Position numbers and translations under genes: made by a program. From contig JASEER010000005.1 in assembly GCA_030019475.1 (NCBI GenBank), positions 33,043 through 83,543 of the forward strand: a stretch of DNA of 50,501 bases, read 5' to 3'. Origin of the DNA: Thermoanaerobacterales bacterium. GTDB taxonomy: Bacteria > Bacillota > Desulfotomaculia > Desulfotomaculales > JASEER01. Positions 38,135 through 47,111 of the stretch are shown here, piece by piece. The number at the start of each line of letters is the position of its first letter. Within the stretch, counting starts at the first letter, position 1. Below the pieces are notes generated by a model, which was not told the origin of the DNA, ran no database searches, and saw nothing but the letters and a program-made list of their open reading frames with translations.

Positions 38135-38889
38135 CAAGGTTGACCAAGAGATTTGGTGGGCTTTTGGCGGTAAATGACGTCAGTTTTGAAGTGAGAAGTG
38201 GCGAAGTCCTCGCGTTGATCGGGCCGAACGGCGCGGGAAAAACGACAACCTTCAACCTGATCACCGGAGTTGTACAGCCCGATGAAGGTGATATAGTTTT
38301 TCAGAATCGCCGCTTGAACGGGCTGAAGCCCTTCCGTATAGCGGAGTTGGGGATAACCCGCACCTTCCAAAACCTGGAGTTGTTCACGACGTTGACAGTC
38401 GTTGAGAACGTAATGGTCGGCTCCTATCGTATGCGACAGGCCGGTTTCCTGCGCAGTGTTTTCCGCCGCCCCGGAGTGATGGCGGAAGACCGTTCGCTGT
38501 ATGAAACGGCATCGGCCTTGCTTGATCGGCTGGGGCTGGCGGGGAAGGCCCATCTCCCGGCCGGAGAGCTTACTTTCGGACAGCAGCGGCTGCTGGAAAT
38601 TGCACGCGCCCTGGCCTCATCCCCCAAAGTGTTGCTCTTGGACGAGCCCGCCGCAGGTCTCAACGAGGCTGAATCACGAGAGCTTTCCCGGTTCTTGCTT
38701 TCCCTGGCGGACTCGGGACTGGCCCTCGTCCTGGTGGAACACGACATGGAGACCGTAATGGAGACTGCGGATCGAGTGGTGGTTTTGAACTTCGGTGCGG
38801 TGATTGCTGTCGGGACTCCGGATGAGATACAGAGAAATCCGGAGGTCATAGCCGCCTATTTAGGAAAAGAGGAGGAAGAAGATTGCTGA
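38122..38889 (+). CDS. livG: Branched-chain amino-acid ABC transporter ATPase LivG
   Basis: ATP-binding subunit, 255 residues. Walker [18 protein letters not shown]-loop in [15 protein letters not shown], signature-like [15 protein letters not shown] (FGQQR in place of SGGQQ, normal for LivG), Walker [16 protein letters not shown], and switch His in [19 protein letters not shown]. The LivG-type IRNTFQ/EL block identifies the family. It overlaps livM at the start and livF at the end by seven bases. Confidence 0.94.
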   Translation: MLAVTRLTKRFGGLLAVNDVSFEVRSGEVLALIGPNGAGKTTTFNLITGVVQPDEGDIVFQNRRLNGLKPFRIAELGITRTFQNLELFTTLTVVENVMVGSYRMRQAGFLRSVFRRPGVMAEDRSLYETASALLDRLGLAGKAHLPAGELTFGQQRLLEIARALASSPKVLLLDEPAAGLNEAESRELSRFLLSLADSGLALVLVEHDMETVMETADRVVVLNFGAVIAVGTPDEIQRNPEVIAAYLGKEEEEDC

Positions 38890-39623
38890 TTGTCAGGGAT
38901 CTGTCGGTTTACCGGGGCCATATCCGCGCGGTTGACGGCGTTTCTTTCAGCGTTGACGCGGGTGAAATCCTGGTGGTCCTGGGAGCCAACGGCGCCGGTA
39001 AGAGCACCCTTCTCGGGGCCATCGCCGGGATCCATCCCCCGGCGAAGGGCGAGATCTTCTTACAAGAGCGGCCCTTGAAAGGCCTTCCCGCCGAGGCCGT
39101 CGTGAAGATGGGCGTCAGCCTGGTACCGGAGAACCGTCAGTTGTTTCCATCTCTCACTGTTCGGGAAAATATCCTTCTGGGCGCCTTCAGTCGTTACGCC
39201 CGCGACAAGCGTTTTCTCCACGAGGACCTTTCAAAGATACTTGCTCTTTTCCCCGGCCTTGAGGAGAAGCTCGACTCCCCGGCTCACACTCTCAGCGGGG
39301 GCCTGCAGCAAATGGTGGCTATCGGGCGCGGCTTGATGGCGCGCCCCAGGCTGCTGCTTATGGACGAACCGTCCATCGGACTTGCTCCGCTGGTGGTGCG
39401 AGAGATAATGCAAACGATCCGCCACTTGAAAGACCAGGGACACACCGTCATCCTGGTGGAGCAAAACGCGCGGGCGGCTCTGCGCATAGCGGATCGCGCC
39501 CTGATAATGGGGCAGGGACGCATCGTGCTTTCCGGGAGCCCCCGTGCACTCCTGCAAAGCACCGGCCTCCAAAGCGCCTATCTCGGCCGGTCGTCTGACA
39601 TGCGATCCGCCTCATCTTCTTGA
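38883..39623 (+). CDS. livF: Branched-chain amino-acid ABC transporter ATPase LivF
   Basis: Second ATP-binding subunit, 246 residues. Walker A GANGAGKSTLLGAIAG, VPENRQLFPSLTVRENILLGAF, signature LSGGLQQMVAIGRGLMARP, Walker B LLLMDEPSIGLAPLVV, and VEQNARAALRIADRALIMGQGRIVLSG are all LivF hallmarks. The start is TTG 38883 inside the livG stop region, behind GAGGAGGAAGA. Last gene of the operon; a hairpin follows 56 bases later. Confidence 0.94.
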   Translation: MLIVRDLSVYRGHIRAVDGVSFSVDAGEILVVLGANGAGKSTLLGAIAGIHPPAKGEIFLQERPLKGLPAEAVVKMGVSLVPENRQLFPSLTVRENILLGAFSRYARDKRFLHEDLSKILALFPGLEEKLDSPAHTLSGGLQQMVAIGRGLMARPRLLLMDEPSIGLAPLVVREIMQTIRHLKDQGHTVILVEQNARAALRIADRALIMGQGRIVLSGSPRALLQSTGLQSAYLGRSSDMRSASSS

Positions 39624-39678
39624 GGAGACTTGGGGACGGGCAACGGTCCTGGCTGTTCCTGCAGCCTTTTAGCAGAAA

Positions 39679-39700
39679 GGCGCGGGTTTGTTCCCGCGCC
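39679..39700. terminator. Shared hairpin between livF and the EF-G-like gene
   Basis: Perfect eight-base stem GGCGCGGG/CCCGCGCC with a six-base loop. On the minus strand it is followed by TTTCTGCT, so it best serves the EF-G-like gene. On the plus strand only CTTA follows, so it is a weaker end for the Liv operon. Confidence 0.7.
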
Positions 39701-39724
39701 CTTACAGCAACCGGCTCGTCCGCC

Positions 39725-41746
39725 CTATTTGTCTTCCTGTTTCTGTTCCTGGGCCTTCTTAATGATCTCCTCGGCCAGGCGGCCCGGGACCTCTTCGTAA
39801 GAGGAAAACTTCATCTTGAACGTGGCCCGGCCCTGGGTAATCGCCCGCAGGTCGATGGCGTAGCGTGCCAGCTCGGCAAGCGGCACGAGGGCGCGGATGC
39901 GCGTCATCCTCCCAGCGGGTTCCATGCCCAGGACACGTCCGCGCTTCGTGTTCAGGTCGCTGATGATATCACCCATGAAGGCCTCGGGCACCAGGACCTC
40001 AACCTCCATAATCGGCTCCAGGAGGACCGGCTTGGCCTGCTGCATGCCCTTTTTAAAGGCCAGGGAAGCGGCGATCTTGAAGGCCATTTCCGAGGAGTCC
40101 ACCGGGTGGTAAGAGCCGTCGTAAAGGACGGCCTTGATCCCGGTCACCGGATAGCCTGCCAGCACCCCCTCGTTCAAGGCGTCCCGGAGGCCCTTTTCCA
40201 CGGCCGGGATGTACTGGTTGGGCACCGACCCGCCGAAGATTTCTTCGGCAAAGTGGAATTCCTCTCCGGGCAGGGGCTCGAAGCGGATCCAGACATGCCC
40301 GTACTGCCCGCGCCCACCCGACTGTTTCTTGTGCTTGCCTTCGACCTGAACCGTAGCACGGATGGTTTCGCGATAGGGGATCCGCTGGGGCAGCAGGACG
40401 ACGTCCAGGCCGTACTTGCGTTTGAAGCGATCGACGATAATGTCGAGCTGTGTTTCGCCCATCCCGGTGAGCAGGGTCTGCTTGGTTTCGGTGTTCTTGG
40501 TTACACGGATGGTCGGCTCCTCTTCCTGTAAACGGGCCAGGGCGGTCGACAGCTTATCGTCGTCGCCCTGGGTCTTCGGGGCGATAGCAAGAGTGAGGGT
40601 CGGCTCAGGGAACTCGATGCCCGGGAGCGTCACCGGATTCTCCTTGCTGCAAAGGGTATCGCCCGTGGTTGTTTCGGCCAGCTTGACGAGGACGGCTATG
40701 TCCCCGGCGGGCACCCTATCGGTCGCCACCTGGTTCTTGCCCCGTGCAAAGAAAACCTGCCCGATCTTTTCCGTCTTCTCTTTGTTGGCGTTAAATACCG
40801 TACTGTCGCTCTTCAGTTCGCCGTCAAAGACACGGATAAAGTTCATGCGGCCGACGAAGGGGTCGGCCATGGTCTTGAAGACGAGAGCGGCCAGAGGGGC
40901 ATTGACGTCTCCTTCGGGTGCCGGGAAGTAATCAGCCAGGCTCTCCAGGAGCAGGTCCACACCGACAATCTTGGTCGCCGAGCCACAGAAGACCGGAACG
41001 AACTTTCCGGCGGCGAACCCTTCGCGCAGGCCGCTCAGGACCTCTTCAGGAGACAGGGGCTCTCCGTCCAGGTACTTCGTCAGTAGATCATCGTTCGCCT
41101 CAGCGGCGGCCTCGGACAGCTTTTCGCGATACTCTTCAAGACGCGCGGCCACCTCGTCCGGGATGGGAACCTCTTTCGCCTTCCCGTCGCTATACGTAAG
41201 CGCACGGCCCCGCACGACATCCACCACGCCCTGGAAAGTCTCGGCCATCCCAATGGGCAGCGCAAAAGGCACGAAGTTCGAGCCGAACTGATCCTTTAAT
41301 TGATCCAGAACCTTATAGAAACTGGCATTTTCACGATCACTCTTATTAATGAAGACCATCCGCGGCAGCTCCCGTTCGCCGGCGAACTCCCAGGCGGCTT
41401 CGGTCAAGACCTGAACGCCGTCCACGGCGCTGACGACCACCAGCGCCCCGTCGGCCACGCGGAGGGCAGCCTTTACTTCGCCGACGAAGTCGGGAAATCC
41501 CGGTGTGTCCAGCAGGTTTACTTTGATCCCACGAAGTTCGGCGGGCACGATACTGGTATGGATGGTCATCCCGCGCTTGGCTTCCTCAGGGTGGTAGTCC
41601 GCGGTGGTGGTCCCATCCTCGACGCGCCCCAAGCGCGACAGCACGCCGGTGGAGTAAAGCATGGCCTCGACGAGTGAGGTCTTGCCCGCCCCGCCATGGG
41701 CCACCACGGCTACATTACGGATGTTCTTCGCCTCATAGTTCTTCAA
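39725..41746 (-). CDS. Elongation factor G-like protein (EF-G2 type)
   Basis: Translational GTPase of the EF-G family, 673 residues. G1 AHGGAGKTSLVEAMLY (GGAGKT in place of the canonical DAGKT form), G3 DTPGFPDFVGEV, G4 NKSDREN, domains II and III with KTQGDDDKLSTALARLQEEEPT, and domain IV with PYRETIRATVQVEGKHKKQSGGRGQYGHVWI and LYDGSYHPVDSSEMAFKIAASLAFKKGM. These features mark the FusA2/EF-G-like branch rather than the main str-operon FusA. It may act in ribosome recycling or under stress. The start is TTG 41746 behind AAGGGG. Divergent from spoVB. Confidence 0.9.
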   Translation of the reverse strand: MKNYEAKNIRNVAVVAHGGAGKTSLVEAMLYSTGVLSRLGRVEDGTTTADYHPEEAKRGMTIHTSIVPAELRGIKVNLLDTPGFPDFVGEVKAALRVADGALVVVSAVDGVQVLTEAAWEFAGERELPRMVFINKSDRENASFYKVLDQLKDQFGSNFVPFALPIGMAETFQGVVDVVRGRALTYSDGKAKEVPIPDEVAARLEEYREKLSEAAAEANDDLLTKYLDGEPLSPEEVLSGLREGFAAGKFVPVFCGSATKIVGVDLLLESLADYFPAPEGDVNAPLAALVFKTMADPFVGRMNFIRVFDGELKSDSTVFNANKEKTEKIGQVFFARGKNQVATDRVPAGDIAVLVKLAETTTGDTLCSKENPVTLPGIEFPEPTLTLAIAPKTQGDDDKLSTALARLQEEEPTIRVTKNTETKQTLLTGMGETQLDIIVDRFKRKYGLDVVLLPQRIPYRETIRATVQVEGKHKKQSGGRGQYGHVWIRFEPLPGEEFHFAEEIFGGSVPNQYIPAVEKGLRDALNEGVLAGYPVTGIKAVLYDGSYHPVDSSEMAFKIAASLAFKKGMQQAKPVLLEPIMEVEVLVPEAFMGDIISDLNTKRGRVLGMEPAGRMTRIRALVPLAELARYAIDLRAITQGRATFKMKFSSYEEVPGRLAEEIIKKAQEQKQEDK

Positions 41747-41970
41747 GAAGACAGCCCCTTTCGCTTCAATATGATTCCCTTGGAATTTATTTCTATACTT
41801 TCCCCCAACGCGCCGACATTAACACTTCGACAGGAACAAGGAAAACCCTGCGCAGGACCGGCATTCCACGAAAAACTGCGGGGATCGTTCCTCATAGGCT
41901 TGGCCCCTCCCTCATAACTATTACCGCTTGGCTTTGTCACACAGCAGACGGGAGATGCGGGAGGGTCGAC

Positions 41971-43521
41971 ATGGCCGCACCTTCATTGGCCTACGGCACG
42001 TTTGTCCTTTCCCTGGCCAGCTTGTACAACCGCGTCCTGGGCTTTGCCTACCAGGTTGTCCTGGTCCGGTTGGTCCATGCCGAGGGGATCGGCCTGTACA
42101 ACATGGTTTACCCGATTTACGTCATGGTCCTGGTTCTGGCTTCGGCCGGCATACCGGTGGCGATTGCCAAGCTTGTGGCCGAGGAATTGGCGCGGCATAA
42201 CCCCGCCGCGGCCTACCGCATTTTTCGGAGATCCTGCGTTTACATATTATTCTTTGCCCTTTTTTGCACCCTCGGGCTCTCGGCGGCCACACCCTGGATC
42301 CTCCGACACGTTTTTGTCAACCCGGACGTTCAGCCGGCCTTCACGGCGCTTATTCCGGGGGTTTTGATTGTTTCTGTCTGTTCGGCCTTCAGGGGCTTTT
42401 TCCAGGGCCTGCAGCAGATGTGGCCGACGGCGTTTACGCAGGCCGTCGAGCAGACGGTACGCGTTACAGTGGGTCTGGGGCTGGCCTGGTTTTTGCTGCC
42501 GCGGGGAGTGGCCTGCGCCACGGCCGGGGTCTCGGCGGGGGTAGTGGTAGGTGAGCTGGTGGGTCTTATATCTATGCTTGGCATTTATTTGCGTCGCCGT
42601 CCCCGTTTCGTTCTGCCGATGAAAGCGGAGGGTGGTTTTGTCGCGGACACCCGGCGCATCTTTAGCCTTGCCGTTCCGGTGACCCTTACCCGGTTCACCT
42701 CGACGGCCCTCATGTCCCTGGACGCCATACTTATCCCGCAGCGGCTGGCCGCGGCCGGGCTTACCCTGAGCCAGGCGACGGCGACGTATGGGAAACTCGT
42801 GGGAATGGCCGAGACCCTACTCTACACTCCGGGTATCCTCACTGTATCCCTGGCCACTGCGCTTGTTCCGGCCGTGGCCGACGCCGCCGCCCAAGGAAAC
42901 CGGTACCTCCTCACCAAGCGGATCGGCGCCGCTGTACGGGTCGCGATCCTGATCGGCTTGCCGGCGGGGGTGGTCTTCCTGCTCCTTCCATCCCGGCTTT
43001 GTGCTTTGCTCTTCGGTTATCCCGACGCCGGGGCGATCCTGACCACCCTGGCTGCAGGCGGGCCATTTCTTTACCTGGTCCAGGCCACGACCGGCATCCT
43101 GCAGGGCCTGGGACGGGCCGCGGAGCCGCTGAAAAACATGCTCTGGGCATCGATCTTCAAGGTTGCCGGCATCTTTTACGCGACGGCGGTATGGGGGATC
43201 CAGGGCACGGGTCTGGTGCTGACGGGCTACCTTATCATTATGGCCGTCCTGAACCTGCGCGACGTGACCCGCCTGACCGGCTGCCGGTTGGACTGGTCCC
43301 GTTTGTTGACGCGGCCGTTGGCGGCCTCGTTTGTCCTGGCCCTTGTGGTGTCGGGGCTCACAAGACTTGGCGGGACAGGTGCGACCGGCACCCTTACCGC
43401 CCTTGCCGGGGGGCTGGCGGCTTACCTTGGGGTGCTGATCCTGGTGGGCGGGCTGACGCCGGCTGAACTGGACCGCCTTCGCGTGCTCATAGGGCAGGTA
43501 ATGCGGGCCCTGCGCCGGTAA
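41971..43521 (+). CDS. spoVB: Stage V sporulation protein B / polysaccharide flippase
   Basis: MOP/MATE-superfamily membrane protein, 516 residues from ATG 41971, with about 14 hydrophobic segments. It matches the SpoVB/MurJ-like group: GTFVLSLASLYNRVLGFAYQVVLVRLVHAEGIGLYNMVYPIYVMVLVLASAGIPVAIAKLVAEE, then AFRGFFQGLQQMWPTAFTQAVEQTVRVTVGL and the late ATTGILQGLGRAAEPLKNMLWAS. SpoVB helps flip spore-cortex lipid precursors. The site GGGAGGG precedes the ATG by five bases; the frame is open 99 codons further but those residues overlap the EF-G-like gene and look spurious. It converges on surE with only four bases between stops. Confidence 0.9.
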   Translation: MAAPSLAYGTFVLSLASLYNRVLGFAYQVVLVRLVHAEGIGLYNMVYPIYVMVLVLASAGIPVAIAKLVAEELARHNPAAAYRIFRRSCVYILFFALFCTLGLSAATPWILRHVFVNPDVQPAFTALIPGVLIVSVCSAFRGFFQGLQQMWPTAFTQAVEQTVRVTVGLGLAWFLLPRGVACATAGVSAGVVVGELVGLISMLGIYLRRRPRFVLPMKAEGGFVADTRRIFSLAVPVTLTRFTSTALMSLDAILIPQRLAAAGLTLSQATATYGKLVGMAETLLYTPGILTVSLATALVPAVADAAAQGNRYLLTKRIGAAVRVAILIGLPAGVVFLLLPSRLCALLFGYPDAGAILTTLAAGGPFLYLVQATTGILQGLGRAAEPLKNMLWASIFKVAGIFYATAVWGIQGTGLVLTGYLIIMAVLNLRDVTRLTGCRLDWSRLLTRPLAASFVLALVVSGLTRLGGTGATGTLTALAGGLAAYLGVLILVGGLTPAELDRLRVLIGQVMRALRR

Positions 43522-43525
43522 AAGC

Positions 43526-44293
43526 TCAATGTCCGTTGCGGCCGATGGGCCAGCGCGAAAGGATTTTCATTGTGGCGCGATCCGTTAAGTCCACCTTGAG
43601 CGGTGTAATGGAGATGTACCCCTCGCGGACGGCGGCAATGTCGCTGTCCGGGTCGACGTCGCCGACCACCTCGGGCTGGCCGGCCATCCAGAAATAATCC
43701 CGGCCGCGCGGATCAACCCTGTGGTCAATAGCGTTAACGTAACGCAGGGCGCCGAGAACGGTCAAGCGGTGGCCCCGCGGTGTTCCGCCGGGGACGTTGA
43801 TATTCAGGAGGGTGCCCCGGGGCAGGCCCCTTTGCAGTATAAGGGGGACGAGGTCCCGTACGAAGACGGCCGCAGCGGCATAGTCGGGGTCGCGCCGGGT
43901 AGCCAGGGAGACGGCAAGGGACGGCACGCCGTTAAGCAGGCCCTCCACGGCCGAGGCCACCGTACCGGAATAGAGCACATCGGTGCCCAGGTTCGGGCCC
44001 AGGTTAATCCCCGCGACCACGAGGTCCGGCGGCGCCGGAACCAGCGACTCCAGGGCCAGCTTGACACAGTCCGCCGGCGTACCGTCGACCACCCAGCCGC
44101 GGCAGTGCGGGTCCTGAAACTTGGTTTCGCGGACGCGCAGGGGGCGGTGCATAGTGATGGCATGGCTGACGGCACTGCGCTCCCGGTCAGGCGCGATAAC
44201 GTAGACGGCTTCGGCCAGATCGGCGAGGGCACGGCGGAGCACCGCGAGACCCTCGGCGAAGATACCGTCGTCATTGGTTAAGAGGATCCGCAA
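43526..44293 (-). CDS. surE: 5'/3'-nucleotidase SurE
   Basis: Metal-dependent phosphatase acting on nucleoside monophosphates and short polyphosphate, 255 residues. The N-terminal ILLTNDDGIFAEGLAVL carries the DD pair that binds the metal. YVIAPDRERSAVSHAITMHRPLRV, VDGTPADCVKLALESL, LVVAGINLGPNLGTDVLYSGTVASAVEGL (GINxGxN and YSGTV) are all present. The start is TTG 44293. It is the last gene of the que-folE-ypmA transcript, 36 bases after ypmA. Confidence 0.96.
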   Translation of the reverse strand: MRILLTNDDGIFAEGLAVLRRALADLAEAVYVIAPDRERSAVSHAITMHRPLRVRETKFQDPHCRGWVVDGTPADCVKLALESLVPAPPDLVVAGINLGPNLGTDVLYSGTVASAVEGLLNGVPSLAVSLATRRDPDYAAAAVFVRDLVPLILQRGLPRGTLLNINVPGGTPRGHRLTVLGALRYVNAIDHRVDPRGRDYFWMAGQPEVVGDVDPDSDIAAVREGYISITPLKVDLTDRATMKILSRWPIGRNGH

Positions 44294-44329
44294 CCGGTCA
44301 AACCTCCCGTAAGGACTATCTAAAAAGGT

Positions 44330-44503
44330 TTACGTTTCATAAACCGTGATCGCCATCCGCCCATCCTTAGCTTTTGTCAATCCGAAGATCAGACCCCGGT
44401 TCTTCAGGTTCTTATTCAGGAAATCAACGACCTGGTACATTTCATCGTAGGGTGCGAAGGACCGGGTGGCGATCAGTTCGAGTTTTCCGGCTTTTTCCTC
44501 CAT
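44330..44503 (-). CDS. YpmA-like small protein (DUF4264)
   Basis: A 57-residue protein beginning MEEKAGKLELIATRSFAPYD, continuing MYQVVDFLNKNLKNRGLIFG and ending in DGRMAITVYET. This matches the pattern of Bacillus YpmA (about 56 residues), a DUF4264 protein: a helix with LN..LK.+..FGL and a final strand +TIY.T. ATG 44503 has GGGGAG nine bases upstream. It lies 45 bases after folE and 36 before surE. Function unknown. In Bacillus ypmA is found near dinG and aspB, not near queuosine genes. Confidence 0.8.
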   Translation of the reverse strand: MEEKAGKLELIATRSFAPYDEMYQVVDFLNKNLKNRGLIFGLTKAKDGRMAITVYET

Positions 44504-44548
44504 GGCCCGGCTCTCCCCTTTCGGCGTTTTACCTGCCCCTCCCTTCCC

Positions 44549-45109
44549 CTAGCGGCCCTTGATCAGGGCGAAGGCTTCCATCCGTGTCTTGGCGTTGGTC
44601 TCAAAGATACCCCGAACCGCCGAGGTGATGGTTTTGGCGCCGGGTTTATTAACCCCGCGCATCGTCATGCACATGTGTTCCGCTTCAATCACCACCAGGA
44701 CGCCATAAGGTTCCAGCTTACGCATAATGGCGTCGGCAACCTGGCTTGTCAGCCGCTCCTGGAGTTGCGGCCGGCGCGCGTACCCCTCGACGACGCGGGC
44801 CAGCTTGGAAAGGCCGGTGATCAGCCCCCGGCGGGGGATATAAGCCACGTGTGCGGCGCCGTAAAACGGAAGCAGGTGGTGTTCGCAAAAGGAATAAAGG
44901 GGGATGTCCTTGACCAGGACCAGTTCCTCGTGATCCTCGGTGAAGAGCCTCTCAAGGTGGTCGTCCGGGTTTTCCTTAAGGCCGGCGAAGACCTCCTGGT
45001 ACATACGCGCCATACGGCGCGGAGTGTCGCGCAGCCCCTCGCGTGCAGGGTCCTCCCCGATGGCCTCAAGGATCAAGGTTACGGCACGTTCAATCTTCGA
45101 AAGGTCCAA
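44549..45109 (-). CDS. folE: GTP cyclohydrolase I
   Basis: Converts GTP to 7,8-dihydroneopterin triphosphate, the substrate of QueD as well as of folate synthesis. The 186 residues hold [38 protein letters not shown] (zinc and catalytic Cys/His), [31 protein letters not shown], and [28 protein letters not shown], all standard type IA. Inside the que operon, 19 bases after queE, so here it feeds the preQ0 pathway. Confidence 0.97.
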   Translation of the reverse strand: MDLSKIERAVTLILEAIGEDPAREGLRDTPRRMARMYQEVFAGLKENPDDHLERLFTEDHEELVLVKDIPLYSFCEHHLLPFYGAAHVAYIPRRGLITGLSKLARVVEGYARRPQLQERLTSQVADAIMRKLEPYGVLVVIEAEHMCMTMRGVNKPGAKTITSAVRGIFETNAKTRMEAFALIKGR

Positions 45110-45128
45110 AGAAATCCTCCTTCAATGT

Positions 45129-45866
45129 TCAGCGCGCCCCAAGCATGATATGCGTCTGCGGGATCACCCGCACCACCGGTAGGAAGGCCAGTGCCGTCTC
45201 CTGCAAGGCGAGGAGACGGGCCGGATTGACCTGCGGCGTGCCGTTGCCGGGCGCCGTTACCGGCTGCAGGACGAGCGGCGTGCCCGGTGCCTCGCGGGCT
45301 ATGACCCCCGCTGCTGCAGCCAGTTCCTTGGCGGACGTGTCATGGCTCACGACCGCCTTCACGAACAGGCCCGGCCCCCGCGCACGGCGCAGAAACGCGG
45401 CGTGCTCCGCCTCGTAAAGCTGTTGCCCGGTCGCACTCGGAAGCTTGTAATCCATAGCGATGATATCACAAAAAGCCGCCGTCCGCTTCAGGGCGCCGGG
45501 CAGGGTGCCGTTGGTTTCAAGGTAGATCCGCCAGCCCCGGCGTCGCAGGCGCGGCAGCATTTCGGCCAGAAACGCCTCATGGAGCAGGGGTTCCCCGCCG
45601 GTAATGCTCACGGCATGATAAAGGTTAAGCGGCAGGGGGTGCAGGCATTCCAGGACATCATCCACGGCCGCGGGGTTTGGCAGGGCGGAAAAATCGCCTC
45701 GGCCCGGGGTCCGCTCCAGGCGCCAGGCGTCCGGCACCGCCTGCGGGGTGTCGCAGTATGCGCAGCGCAGGTTGCATCCCGCCAGGCGAATGAAAAGGTG
45801 CCGGCAGCCAACGTAGAGGCCCTCCCCCTGGATCGAAGTGAAGACCTCGACCAGCGGCGCCCTCAC
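45129..45866 (-). CDS. queE: 7-carboxy-7-deazaguanine synthase QueE
   Basis: Radical SAM enzyme that contracts 6-carboxytetrahydropterin to 7-carboxy-7-deazaguanine, third step of the preQ0 pathway. About 245 residues from GTG 45866. The N-terminus VEVFTSIQGEGLYVGCRHLFIRLAGCNLRCAYCDTPQA has the cluster motif CNLRCAYC (CxxxCxxC). SITGGEPLL is the SAM-binding GGEP motif, and IYLETNGTLPGAL follows. The start is one base after the DUF366 stop and has GGGGGG upstream. Confidence 0.95.
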   Translation of the reverse strand: MRAPLVEVFTSIQGEGLYVGCRHLFIRLAGCNLRCAYCDTPQAVPDAWRLERTPGRGDFSALPNPAAVDDVLECLHPLPLNLYHAVSITGGEPLLHEAFLAEMLPRLRRRGWRIYLETNGTLPGALKRTAAFCDIIAMDYKLPSATGQQLYEAEHAAFLRRARGPGLFVKAVVSHDTSAKELAAAAGVIAREAPGTPLVLQPVTAPGNGTPQVNPARLLALQETALAFLPVVRVIPQTHIMLGAR

Positions 45867-45867
45867 C

Positions 45868-46428
45868 CTAGCCAACCCCCCGGACCTTGCAGCGCGCCAG
45901 GTGCACGCCGGCCATTTCTTCGGCGTAGTTACGCGCAATGCGGGCGGCCAGTTCCTGGATCTCCACATCCGCCCAGCCCAGTTGCGTCAGGCCGACAGCG
46001 GGCACGGGGACGCCTTCGGTGCGGACGTTTAAGCCGGTGTGAATGAGGGTACTCATCGGGCTGATAGTGGCGATAGAGACCGAAAGCTTGAGGCCGCCGA
46101 CGAACAGATCGTCTCCGCGGCGGTTAATCGGACCGCCTCTTTCGGCAAGGATCTCCCGGATCAGGGCGATTAACAGCCTCTGTCGCAAGATGCCGCGCTG
46201 GAGGTCGGTGTCAAAGTGCTCCACGATGAAATGCAGCATATCCGGGCTGAAAATTGGGGCCTCATCGAGAACATCCTGGAGGTCGACCATGTGTTTCAAC
46301 TCCACCCGGCAGGGTCCCCGGAAGGTCACAATACTGTCCCCCTGAAGGCGAAAACGGCGGAAGGCCCAGTGCGGCCTCAGCTGTGTGCCGTCATATGTCA
46401 GACTGTCCGGGACCAAATGGACGTGCAT
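45868..46428 (-). CDS. DUF366 family protein
   Basis: A 186-residue soluble protein of unknown function, matching DUF366 as I recall it: LTYDGTQLRPHWAFRRFRLQGDSIVTFRGPCRVELKHMVDLQDVLD (about residues 10-55), HFIVEHFDTDLQRGILRQRLLIALIREIL, and RRGDDLFVGGLKLSVSIATISPMSTLIHTGLNVRTEGVPVPAVGL. ATG 46428 follows AAGGGGG by six bases; the longer open frame to 46557 is antisense-like within queC. It is tightly packed between queC (14 bases) and queE (one base), implying a role tied to deazaguanine or pterin chemistry. That role is inferred only from position. Confidence 0.8.
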   Translation of the reverse strand: MHVHLVPDSLTYDGTQLRPHWAFRRFRLQGDSIVTFRGPCRVELKHMVDLQDVLDEAPIFSPDMLHFIVEHFDTDLQRGILRQRLLIALIREILAERGGPINRRGDDLFVGGLKLSVSIATISPMSTLIHTGLNVRTEGVPVPAVGLTQLGWADVEIQELAARIARNYAEEMAGVHLARCKVRGVG

Positions 46429-46442
46429 ACCTTTCCCCCTTT

Positions 46443-47108
46443 CTACCCTCCTTTGTTGCGCCCGCGGGAGGCCACGGCACGGGCCAGACGCCGGCAACTC
46501 TCGCAGGATCCGCAGGGTTTCTCGCCGCCGCGGTAGCAACTCCAGATCAACTCCCACGGGACACCGAGGGTGTCGCCGAGGCTGACAATTTCATCCTTGG
46601 ATAAGCGCTGTGTAAAACTGACCACCTGCACGCCGCAAAGGGTGGAACGCCTCAGGGCGTCGTTTACGGCGGCCACGAACTCCTCCGAGTTGTCGGGGAA
46701 GGTCGCCGCTTCCTCCCGGTTAAAGCCGCATACGATCCGCGTGCACCCCATGGCTTCGGCAAAGAAGGCCGCAACGTTGACCAGTAGACCGTTGCGGTTC
46801 GGCACCCATACGCGCCGCGCCGAGGCGGCGGCCTGGGCGGGATCGTCCAAGGCGGCCGGGTCAGGCTCGGGGACCGTTCCGCAGCCGAGGAGCGCGCCTC
46901 CACCTGGCCCGCGCATAAAGGGCAGGTCCACCGTCTGGTGCGGTACCCCGTAATGTGCGGCCAGCGCCCTGGCGGCGCTGATCTCGCGTTCCGCGGCCAT
47001 CTGGCCGTAGTGAGCCGTAATGGCCATGCGGAAGCGAAAATTGCGCACCCCGAAGGCCAGGTTGACGGCCGAGTCCAGTCCACCCGAAAGCAGGATTACG
47101 GCGTCCAC
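46443..47108 (-). CDS. queC: 7-cyano-7-deazaguanine (preQ0) synthase QueC
   Basis: ATP-dependent ligase-like enzyme that turns 7-carboxy-7-deazaguanine into preQ0. The 221 residues open with the ATP-pyrophosphatase loop LLSGGLDSAVNLAFG (SGGxDS, residues 6-20), contain YGQMAAEREISAARALAAHYGVPHQTVDLPF, VPNRNGLLVNVAAFFAEAMG, and end with a zinc-binding set CYRGGEKPCGSCESC. It starts three bases after queD, so the first two genes are coupled. All four core enzymes (FolE, QueD, QueE, QueC) are in this operon. Confidence 0.96.
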   Translation of the reverse strand: MDAVILLSGGLDSAVNLAFGVRNFRFRMAITAHYGQMAAEREISAARALAAHYGVPHQTVDLPFMRGPGGGALLGCGTVPEPDPAALDDPAQAAASARRVWVPNRNGLLVNVAAFFAEAMGCTRIVCGFNREEAATFPDNSEEFVAAVNDALRRSTLCGVQVVSFTQRLSKDEIVSLGDTLGVPWELIWSCYRGGEKPCGSCESCRRLARAVASRGRNKGG

Positions 47109-47111
47109 GGG

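Noticed and set aside
41891-41920. Sigma-E-like promoter for spoVB (TCATAGG, 14 bases, CATAACTA)
   Set aside because: Only the CATA part of the -10 fits. It is attractive biologically but not strong enough to annotate.
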